40,396 nucleotides of DNA from JAAYCI01 sp047972265 (GTDB lineage Bacteria > Bacillota > Clostridia > Oscillospirales > Ruminococcaceae): the NCBI GenBank assembly GCA_047972265.1, contig JBKEAM010000155.1, positions 1 through 40,396 on the forward strand. Direction: 5' to 3'. Every line of letters starts with the position of its first letter. The stretch's first letter is position 1. Below, piece by piece: positions 8,137-14,980 of this stretch. The notes under the pieces are model-generated. The model was not told where the DNA came from. It saw only the letters and a program-made list of their open reading frames with translations, and made no database searches. Position numbers and translations under genes: made by a program.

Positions 8137-9168
8137 ATGAAAAGTATTTCTACCATAAAAGATGTTGCAAAAGACGCCGGGGTGTCTATTGCAACCGTTT
8201 CGCGCGTGCTAAACAGCAATTACTATGTTAGCCCCGATTTGGTTGATAAGGTAATGCAATCGGTAAAAAGGTTAAACTATTACCCAAACTCCATTGCACG
8301 TAGCCTTAAAAACGCCGCAACACTTACCATTGGGTTAATTGTTTCGGATATTTCCAACAGCTTTTTTGCCTTTTTGGCACGTGCCATAGAGGATGTTATA
8401 AAAGAGTACAATTACAACTTAATTGTATGCAGTACCGATAACCAGCAGCAAAAAGAATACGATTATCTTCAGCTTTTGCTAGAAAAGCAAGTTGATGGGC
8501 TGGTTTTAAACATTAGCGGCACCAATAACGATTTTATAACCCAAATTAGCAACGATATCCCCATTGTTCTTTTAGGGCGGCGGATTGAAACGCCCCAGTT
8601 TAAGGGAGACTTTGTAGACAGCGACAACCTCTTTGGCAGCTTTACACTTACAAACCACCTGTTGCAGCTTGGGCACCGCTCTATTGCACTAATCAACGGG
8701 CAGCAGGGGCTTAGCTCCTCACAAGAGCGTTATGCCGGATTTGCCAAAGCATTGCAGGCCGCCAATTTGGATATAGCCGAAGATTCGCCTTATATCTATT
8801 ACGGGGATTTTAACCGGCCTGAAAGTGGTGAACTTGGCGCTTCTGTATTAATGAATTTACCGCAGCCCCCTACAGCCATCCTTACCTCCAACAACGAGTT
8901 GGCCCTTGGCGCCCTTGGCTTTTGCAAAAAAAACAACATCAAAATTCCACAAGAAGTTTCTTTTGCCTGCTATGGCGATATCGCACATGAGGATTTGCTT
9001 TTTGTGCGCCCCAGTAAAGTAACTATGGACCCCTGGCCAATGGGCAAGCGTGTTGCCGATTTAATGATTGAACGCATCGAACAAAAAAACCAAATGTCCA
9101 ACCGGGAGATATTGTTTACCCCCCAGCTTGTGGTGGGTGACGGCGTAAGCGAGATTATCAAAAAGTGA
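8137..9168 (+). CDS. LacI-family transcriptional regulator
   Basis: This 343-residue regulator has an N-terminal helix-turn-helix, STIKDVAKDAGVSIATVSRV (residues 6-24), the hinge region NSIARSLK, and a periplasmic-binding-like effector domain beginning TLTIGLIVSDISNSFF. ATG 8137 is chosen over an upstream in-frame start because GGAGAG precedes it and the protein then begins just before the DNA-binding domain. It is transcribed divergently from the liv operon and three matched operators fill the space between them, so it most likely represses both that operon and itself. LacI-type effectors are usually sugars or their derivatives, which bears on the transporter's ligand. Confidence 0.94.
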   Translation: MKSISTIKDVAKDAGVSIATVSRVLNSNYYVSPDLVDKVMQSVKRLNYYPNSIARSLKNAATLTIGLIVSDISNSFFAFLARAIEDVIKEYNYNLIVCSTDNQQQKEYDYLQLLLEKQVDGLVLNISGTNNDFITQISNDIPIVLLGRRIETPQFKGDFVDSDNLFGSFTLTNHLLQLGHRSIALINGQQGLSSSQERYAGFAKALQAANLDIAEDSPYIYYGDFNRPESGELGASVLMNLPQPPTAILTSNNELALGALGFCKKNNIKIPQEVSFACYGDIAHEDLLFVRPSKVTMDPWPMGKRVADLMIERIEQKNQMSNREILFTPQLVVGDGVSEIIKK

Positions 9169-9200
9169 GTTTCGCACTCTAACCCTATTATTCTTCATTT

Positions 9201-9230
9201 AAAAAGCGAGCCTTTTAAGGCTCGCTTTTA
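9201..9230 (+). terminator. Terminator after lacI-type gene
   Basis: An AAAAGCGAGCC / GGCTCGCTTTT stem closes around TTTTAA-type loop bases. T-runs follow on both strands, so it can also stop transcripts of the convergent threonine synthase-like gene. Confidence 0.85.
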
Positions 9231-9336
9231 CTTATTGGTTTAAACCAATTCCAATTTTATTTTAGGGCAGAGTTTTTGCCTTTGGAAAATTACCAAAGGC
9301 AGGAGAATATATGCGCCCTCCCGCTACTCTTTTTTA

Positions 9337-10581
9337 CTACTGCGGCCCGCCCCTTTGTTTAAAGGCGGATAACAATTCGTCCATTTGCGGCGGCACGCTA
9401 ATGGGCGCCCCCACCGCCTTAACCGCGCTTGCTATGTCTTTAAGCCCATTGCCCGTTACCAAAGATACAATTGTGGCATCTGCCGGTATGGCCCCTTGTT
9501 TTACAAGCTTTGCAATACCCGCCGTACCGGTAACGCCTGCCGGCTCTCCAAACACACCGCTGGTGCGCCCCAGTAGGCTCATGGCTTCCAGTATTTCTTC
9601 ATCCGATACGTTTACTGTAATGCCATCCGATTCTTTTACGGCACGCACAGCCTTTAAAAAGTTGCGGGGCACGCCCACCGCGATGCTATCGGCAATGGTG
9701 TTTTCTTCCATTGGCACCAGCGCTTCACTGCCTGCATCCACCGCGTTATTAATGGGGCAGCAGCCCGATGCCTGTACGCTGATTAAGCGGGGCAGCTTAT
9801 CAATAAAGCCCGCGTTGTACAAATCTTTAAAACCTTTCCACACTCCTGCAATTGTGCAGCCATCCCCTACCGAAACCGCAACATAATCTGGCATTTGCCA
9901 GTTCATCTGCTCGGCAATTTCTAGCGAAACAGTCTTTTTCCCCTCCATCAAAAATGGATTTATGGCGGCATTGCGGTTATACCAGCCCCAGCGGTCTATC
10001 GCTTCTGCCGATAGGCGGAAAGTATCTTCGTAGTTGCCCTGTACGCTAATTACATTGGCCCCAAACACCAATAACTGCGCCACCTTGCCCTGCGGGGCTC
10101 GCTGCGGCACAAAAATATAAGTGGTAAAACCACGCGCTGCGGCATTGCCCGCCAAAGAAGAAGCCGCGTTGCCGGTAGAAGAACACGCAATGGTGGTTGC
10201 GCCCGCTTCGGCCGCTTTTACCACTGCCATGGCAGAGGCGCGGTCTTTTAGGCTGGCGGTGGGGTTTTGCCCGTCATCTTTTATATACAGGTTGGTTAGA
10301 CCCAGCGCTTCACCCAAACGATTGGCTTTGTACAGCGGAGAGTTGCCCACACGAAGCCCCTCAGTGCCCGAAGAATCTTCCACCGGCAAAAATTCGCGGT
10401 AACGCCACATGGTATCTTCTTCACGCGTTTTCATTATGGCGGGGTTTACCGCCTTTTTAATGGCTTCGTAATCGTACAGTATTTCCATCATGCCGCCGCA
10501 ACTGGGGCAGGTGGTAATGTTGGGCTTTGCCTCTATTTGTTTGCCGCACTGTATGCATTCGGCCCCTTTTACATAAGACAT
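9337..10581 (-). CDS. Threonine synthase-like PLP enzyme
   Basis: This 414-residue fold-type II pyridoxal-phosphate enzyme has an N-terminal zinc-ribbon (CIQC at residues 9-12 and CPSC at 25-28), the PLP lysine Lys112 in TASLKDRAS, and the phosphate/substrate loop SSTGNAASS. Length and order match threonine synthases, which convert O-phosphohomoserine to threonine. ATG 10581 has AAGGAG nine bases upstream; an earlier in-frame TTG is less likely. It follows another PLP enzyme of the same fold after 112 bases. No homoserine kinase or dehydrogenase gene is adjacent, so a biosynthetic role should not be assumed; related enzymes act as dehydratases or lyases. Fold assignment is firm and reaction uncertain. 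Confidence 0.85.
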   Translation of the reverse strand: MSYVKGAECIQCGKQIEAKPNITTCPSCGGMMEILYDYEAIKKAVNPAIMKTREEDTMWRYREFLPVEDSSGTEGLRVGNSPLYKANRLGEALGLTNLYIKDDGQNPTASLKDRASAMAVVKAAEAGATTIACSSTGNAASSLAGNAAARGFTTYIFVPQRAPQGKVAQLLVFGANVISVQGNYEDTFRLSAEAIDRWGWYNRNAAINPFLMEGKKTVSLEIAEQMNWQMPDYVAVSVGDGCTIAGVWKGFKDLYNAGFIDKLPRLISVQASGCCPINNAVDAGSEALVPMEENTIADSIAVGVPRNFLKAVRAVKESDGITVNVSDEEILEAMSLLGRTSGVFGEPAGVTGTAGIAKLVKQGAIPADATIVSLVTGNGLKDIASAVKAVGAPISVPPQMDELLSAFKQRGGPQ

Positions 10582-10649
10582 TTCTTCATTCTCCTTGCGC
10601 AAATATTTTATGCAGGCCTAGCCGCCCGCAAACCTATTTTTTGAAAAGC

Positions 10650-10683
10650 GCGCCCCCCGCTTTTACAGCAAAACAGGAGGCGC
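10650..10683 (-). terminator. Hairpin between the two PLP-enzyme genes
   Basis: GCGCC-CC and GG-GGCGC pair with one mismatch. On the minus strand GCTTTTC follows. It could be a weak terminator or a processing site that lowers threonine synthase-like expression. Its effect is a guess. Confidence 0.35.
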
Positions 10684-10693
10684 AAAATGCTTA

Positions 10694-12163
10694 TTATTTT
10701 AAAAGCCCGGTACTTTGGTTAAACTCGTTTATCATGGCGTCAATGGTGGAGGCCTGTTTGTGCACCGCACCCCAGGTAGCGTCATAATCGTACCAAAGGT
10801 CGTTCAAGTCTTGCGAGGTACGGCCCTGCTGCTCTACCCATGTATAGTACTTTAGGTTGTGGATGCGCTTTTTACCGTAATAGGTAAGCTCTTCCATTGT
10901 ATCAGTGCGAATGCCCATTAAGTGGGTGCCAAAATCGTATGCGGCTTTGCTTTGGCTATAATCGCCCTCTGCCTCGGCCAGCTCTTCTATACGAGAGCCG
11001 TACATTGCTTGTGAGTCTGTCAGTACGGTGGCAACAATATCGTCACCGGTAAGCTCGTAGTATTTGGCGGTTTTAATGGCGCACAGCACGTTGGCAATGC
11101 CCGAAATACCAAGCAAACCTAGCTGCTCTACCAAGGCGGGGTCTACCCCAGCTTCCTTTATCAGGTACTCGCGACCCGCCGGGTCGCTAAACAGGCGCAG
11201 CAGGTGCTGGCTGTCATCGTCATCTATATCAATTACAAGGTCGGTATTTTTCACATTGTGTATCCACGGCACATGCTTGTCGCCAATACCCTCAATACGG
11301 TGCTCGCCAAAACCGTTATCCAGCAGGGTAGAGCATTGCAATGCTTCGCCCACCGCAATTTTAACCTGCGGGTAGATTTCTTTTAAGTAATCCCCGCAGC
11401 CAATGGTACCAGCCGAGCCGGAGGTAAAGCAGGCAGCAGCAAGGCGGCCTTTTTCGCCCTTAATGCTTTCCACAACTTCTTCTATGGCGCTGCCGGTTAC
11501 TTCGTAATGCCACAGGTGGTTGCCCATCTCTTCAAACTGGTTAAAAATCATGCAGTCCGGCCGCGTTTTACGAATATTCCACACTTCGTCAAAAATTTCT
11601 TTTACATTGCTCTCTGTGCCGGGGGTAGCAATTACCTCGCTGGCAACGGTTTCCAGCCAGTCAAAACGCTCTTTGCTCATGCCCTGGGGCAAAATAGCCA
11701 CCGAGTATACAGACAACAACTTAGAGTTAAACGCGCCGCCACGGCAGTAGTTGCCGGTAGAGGGCCATACGGCTTTGTGGTAAGAGGCGTCAAACTGGCC
11801 GCTTACAAGGCGGGGCACCAGGCACCCGTAAGAGGCGCCCACCTTATGGCACCCTGTTGGAAACCACTTGCCAACCATACACACAATGCGCGCATCCACG
11901 CCGGTAAGGCTTTTGGGCAGTTCAATATAGTTGGGCGCGCCAAATTTGCCGCCCTTCTCCTTGGGTTCGTTTTTCCATGTGATGCGAAACAGGTTAAGCG
12001 GATTGATGTCCCATAGGCCCACACTGGCCAATTTTTCCTGTATTTCTGCGGGGATGGTTTCGGGATGCTTCATCTGTTCAAAGGTAGGAATGATAACGTT
12101 ATGCTCTTTCGCAAGTTTGATATTGTTTTCTAGCCCGGTTGTATTGCGAGTTAAATCGATCAC
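10694..12163 (-). CDS. PLP-dependent fold-type II enzyme (TrpB/cysteine-synthase-like)
   Basis: This 489-residue protein has the PLP lysine in WFPTGCHKVGASYG (Lys107), recalling the G-x-H-K-x-N motif of TrpB-like enzymes. It also has FTSGSAGTIGCGDYLKEIYP as the phosphate-binding region and NYCRGGAFNSKLLS. It is longer than ordinary cysteine synthase or TrpB. Start is GTG 12163 with AGGAGG seven bases upstream. The threonine synthase-like gene follows, suggesting a two-step route on an amino acid, and a 36-residue membrane ORF ends inside its ribosome site. I recognise the superfamily, not the reaction. A beta-lyase, dehydratase or synthase would all fit. Confidence 0.8.
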   Translation of the reverse strand: MIDLTRNTTGLENNIKLAKEHNVIIPTFEQMKHPETIPAEIQEKLASVGLWDINPLNLFRITWKNEPKEKGGKFGAPNYIELPKSLTGVDARIVCMVGKWFPTGCHKVGASYGCLVPRLVSGQFDASYHKAVWPSTGNYCRGGAFNSKLLSVYSVAILPQGMSKERFDWLETVASEVIATPGTESNVKEIFDEVWNIRKTRPDCMIFNQFEEMGNHLWHYEVTGSAIEEVVESIKGEKGRLAAACFTSGSAGTIGCGDYLKEIYPQVKIAVGEALQCSTLLDNGFGEHRIEGIGDKHVPWIHNVKNTDLVIDIDDDDSQHLLRLFSDPAGREYLIKEAGVDPALVEQLGLLGISGIANVLCAIKTAKYYELTGDDIVATVLTDSQAMYGSRIEELAEAEGDYSQSKAAYDFGTHLMGIRTDTMEELTYYGKKRIHNLKYYTWVEQQGRTSQDLNDLWYDYDATWGAVHKQASTIDAMINEFNQSTGLLK

Positions 12164-12175
12164 GTTGCCGCCTCC

Positions 12176-12286
12176 TTACAATTTTTTCGACCACATGGCC
12201 TTTCTAAAAGTATATATTACGGTTATTGCAAACGCAACAAAAGCGCCGCTAAAAAATAGTAAGATAAAAAAATAACAATATCTCAT
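12176..12286 (-). CDS. Small hydrophobic ORF upstream of the PLP enzymes
   Basis: ATG 12286 opens a 36-codon frame: an aromatic-rich hydrophobic stretch of about 25 residues (YFFILLFFSGAFVAFAITVI), then a basic tail ending WSKKL, as in a single-pass membrane peptide with its C-terminus inside. Its TAA abuts the AGGAGG of the next gene, as in translational coupling. No good ribosome site precedes its own ATG (a GGTGG lies about 15 bases away), which weakens the call. It could be a leader peptide or a small membrane partner. Confidence 0.4.
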   Translation of the reverse strand: MRYCYFFILLFFSGAFVAFAITVIYTFRKAMWSKKL

Positions 12287-12564
12287 TTAAAATCCGCTTT
12301 TCCACCTATTGTCATCATTATTGTTTATTTACGCATCTGTACACAAGGCGGCGGCTACCCCATATATACCAAGGGTAGTTTATGTTTTTTAAATTGTCAT
12401 TTTGCATTCTTTATTTTATACTAAATTATATACTAAAATTTTAGCTTGCATTTAATATCCTATACCCTGCCTTTATCCGGTTTTGTCTCCGGGTGTCTGT
12501 ATGTATCATACGCGGGCAAACCTTGTTTTTTAAGCCCTTCGCATTTATATAAAAAGGAGTTGCC
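12287..12564. other. Divergent intergenic region before PLP genes and phzF-like gene
   Basis: It is AT-rich. It contains two direct copies of TATACTAAA at 12417-12425 and 12429-12437, twelve bases apart, and a perfect palindrome CTAAAATTTTAG at 12433-12444. A minus-strand TATAAT lies at 12425-12430 without a convincing -35. These probably form the promoter and operator of the PLP operon. Confidence 0.45.
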
Positions 12565-13341
12565 ATGAAATATTATGTAGTGGATGCCTTTACCACCCGG
12601 CAATTTGGCGGTAGCCCTGCCGGCGTTTGCCTGCTGCAAGAGCCCCTAAGCGACGAAACCATGCAAAGCATTGCGGCAGAAAACAACCTTGCCGAAACCG
12701 CTTTTGTGTTAAAACAAAATGATGTATGCAGCCTGCGCTGGTTTACCCCAGAGCAGGAGTTTGACCTGTGCGGCCACGCAACACTTGCCAGCGCATATGT
12801 GCTGTTTACTTTTGTAGATAAAAATGCGGATGTTTTGCGTTTTACCACCCAAAGCGGTATTTTAGAAGTGCGCCAAAACGGCAACCTGTTGGAAATGGAT
12901 TTCCCCTCCCGTCCACCGCAGCAAATACCTGTAACCAGTTTAATGAGCAGCGCACTGGGTGTACCTGTTTTAGAGGCGCACCTGTCTCGCGATATGATAT
13001 TGCTGCTGCCCACAGAAGAAGATGTTAAAAGCGCTTTGCCCAACCTAGATCTTGTTGCCCAAATACCCGGCTGTGTAAACTTGATTGTTACAGCGCCGGG
13101 CAGGCAGGTAGATTTTGTATCCCGCTATTTTACCCCCGGCATCAACATCCCCGAAGACCCTGTTACAGGCTCCGCCCACGCCTCACTTATCCCCTTTTGG
13201 AGCAGTCGGCTTAAAAAAGAAAAAATGTTTGCCCGCCAGCTCTCTAAGCGGGGCGGCACCCTGTACTGTCAAAACTGCGGCCCACGGGTAAAAATTGCGG
13301 GCAATGCTATACTATACCTGTCGGGAGAAATTCACAATTAA
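12565..13341 (+). CDS. PhzF-family isomerase/epimerase-like protein
   Basis: This 258-residue protein matches the PhzF family: MKYYVVDAFTTRQFGGSPAG at the N-terminus, the putative acid/base Glu44 in NLAETAFVL, FDLCGHATLASAYVLF, and EDPVTGSAHASLIPFW near the C-terminus. The family has a duplicated diaminopimelate-epimerase-like fold and moves protons in phenazine or unknown small-molecule pathways. No other phenazine gene is present, so it is probably one of the many housekeeping relatives. AAGGAG lies seven bases before the ATG. It stands alone, with a bidirectional terminator after it. Confidence 0.9.
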   Translation: MKYYVVDAFTTRQFGGSPAGVCLLQEPLSDETMQSIAAENNLAETAFVLKQNDVCSLRWFTPEQEFDLCGHATLASAYVLFTFVDKNADVLRFTTQSGILEVRQNGNLLEMDFPSRPPQQIPVTSLMSSALGVPVLEAHLSRDMILLLPTEEDVKSALPNLDLVAQIPGCVNLIVTAPGRQVDFVSRYFTPGINIPEDPVTGSAHASLIPFWSSRLKKEKMFARQLSKRGGTLYCQNCGPRVKIAGNAILYLSGEIHN

Positions 13342-13381
13342 TCACCCAGCATATAGCACCACATTTTGCAATTAAGCATAC

Positions 13382-13412
13382 AAAAAGGCAGCCTTTAAAC
13401 GGCTGCCTTTTT
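13382..13412 (+). terminator. Bidirectional terminator between phzF-like and GPH genes
   Basis: A perfect 12-bp stem AAAAAGGCAGCC / GGCTGCCTTTTT has a seven-base loop and T-runs on both strands. It serves both convergent genes. Confidence 0.9.
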
Positions 13413-13436
13413 AATTTTGCGGTTTTTTGGCTTGTA

Positions 13437-14819
13437 CTATTCTGCCTCTGTGTGTATATCTCCTCGTTCTTTTAAATCATCCATAATTTTACCATACATT
13501 GTTTCGTCAATTTTAAACTTTTTAAGGTATACAATATACCCCACTACAATGGCAATCATTGGCACAGCCATCATGGCTATTTTCATAATAAAAATACCCG
13601 AATCACTTACGTCTGTCGGCACCTCGGCGCTGTTAATGCCGGATACTATCAATGTAAAGGTAAGTATACCGTTTGCCAAAGCGCCGCCTATTTTGTTGAT
13701 AAAAGGCTGAACCGAAAAGGTAACACTGTCGTTTCTTTTGCCAAACTTCCACTGCCCATACTCAATGGTATCAGCCAAAAACATCAGCATCAACAGCTGG
13801 ATAAACGCCTGTCCCACAAATAGCAGTATGCCCGCAATGCCTATGGGCAGCATGTTCATTGGTGAAAAGAAAAAGATGATATACCCAAGCAGTACCAATA
13901 GGGTAGCCCCTGTGTACAGTTTACGGCGAGAGAATTTTTTGCTAAAGAGAGGAAATACCGTAAGGGCCACAAGCTGAGAAACCCCCAGTACCAGCGCAAA
14001 CATAGAGTACATATTTTCGTCGCGGTAGGCGTATTTAAAAAAGTAGGTACCAAAGCTGGTGGTGGTGGTGTACCCCACCATAAATAGCGCCATAGAGATG
14101 GCCACCCACAGCAGCTGGTCGTTTTTAAAAATAGCCCTAAACATATCTTTTACACTGGTTTGCTCTTCTTGCTTAAAATATCCTTTGCGCTCTTTTACAC
14201 CAAAAACCGTAAAGCACATAAAACCAATCATAACAGCCACAACAATTAGCGCAAACACAAACCAACCCGTTTTTAGGTTGCCAAAAATGCCGCCCAGTGC
14301 ATTGGTAGCAGGCAGTATGCCAACCACCACAGCAAACAAGCCAATGTTGGCGCATATACGTGCAAAAGAGCCTATTTTTTCGCGTTCTTTTTGATTGGTA
14401 GAAAGGGTTGGCATCATAGACCAGTAGGCAATATCATTTAGGCCATAAAAAATATCCCAGCCCAAATAGCACAGCGCAAACACCAAAATGTACCACCCGC
14501 CAGAAAGACCCAAATCGGTAAAAAGCAGCACCATCAGCACGGCGCCAACAACGCCCCCCACCAGCAACCATGGTTTAAACTTGCCCCATTTGCTTTTGGT
14601 ATTGTCTACCACCATACCCATAATAGGGTCGTTAAAAGCATCAAATATACGCAAAACCGTAAACACCGTACCCACAAGTGCATAGGTAGCATCCGGCAGG
14701 TTTAGTATGTCTGTAAGGTAGTAAACCAAAAACATGCTTACCATAGTGTAAAACATATCCCGCCCTATGGTACCCAGTCCAAAAAAGTACTTATTGCGCT
14801 TGTCTTGCCTGCTTTCCAT
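13437..14819 (-). CDS. GPH-family glycoside:cation symporter
   Basis: This 460-residue protein has twelve predicted membrane helices and the glycoside-pentoside-hexuronide family pattern: RNKYFFGLGTIGRDMFYTMV at the N-terminus, then FDAFNDPIMGMVVDNTKSKWGKF-type residues (FDAFNDPIMGMVVDNT, then KSKWGKFKPW), where the Asp residues belong to the cation site known from MelB. EYGQWKFGKRND in the second half is also characteristic. It is the second gene after the GH2 enzyme on the same strand, 161 bases downstream with its own AGGAGG site. It likely imports the glycoside cut by that enzyme with Na+ or H+. The exact sugar is unknown. Confidence 0.92.
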   Translation of the reverse strand: MESRQDKRNKYFFGLGTIGRDMFYTMVSMFLVYYLTDILNLPDATYALVGTVFTVLRIFDAFNDPIMGMVVDNTKSKWGKFKPWLLVGGVVGAVLMVLLFTDLGLSGGWYILVFALCYLGWDIFYGLNDIAYWSMMPTLSTNQKEREKIGSFARICANIGLFAVVVGILPATNALGGIFGNLKTGWFVFALIVVAVMIGFMCFTVFGVKERKGYFKQEEQTSVKDMFRAIFKNDQLLWVAISMALFMVGYTTTTSFGTYFFKYAYRDENMYSMFALVLGVSQLVALTVFPLFSKKFSRRKLYTGATLLVLLGYIIFFFSPMNMLPIGIAGILLFVGQAFIQLLMLMFLADTIEYGQWKFGKRNDSVTFSVQPFINKIGGALANGILTFTLIVSGINSAEVPTDVSDSGIFIMKIAMMAVPMIAIVVGYIVYLKKFKIDETMYGKIMDDLKERGDIHTEAE

Positions 14820-14892
14820 TTTTTCCTCCTGTTTACACCTATATTCCCTTACTTTTGGGTATGCACTGCCTGTATTGTATTATACTATTGGT

Positions 14893-14978
14893 AAGCCTGC
14901 CCTGCGGCTATACAAAGGCCAGCCCGCCGGTAGGGCAAAAAGGTACGTTTGCTTACTTTATTATACAACGGCAGGCTT
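14893..14978. repeat. Structured spacer between GH2 and GPH genes
   Basis: Inverted repeats AAGCCTGCC (14893-14901) and GGCAGGCTT (14970-14978) enclose 68 bases that include a smaller GCCC/GGGC hairpin. It begins right after the GH2 stop codon. It may modulate expression of the symporter relative to the enzyme. There is no U-run on the transcript side. Confidence 0.4.
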
Positions 14979-14980
14979 TT

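Noticed and set aside
9279..9300. Hairpin GCCTTTGG / CCAAAGGC near the end of the threonine synthase-like gene
   Set aside because: On the minus strand it is followed by AAAAAC, not a T-run, so it is not a convincing terminator; the terminator at 9201-9230 serves both genes.
12287..12564. T-box or amino acid riboswitch before the PLP enzymes
   Set aside because: No specifier stem, T-box sequence or antiterminator hairpin could be found in the leader.
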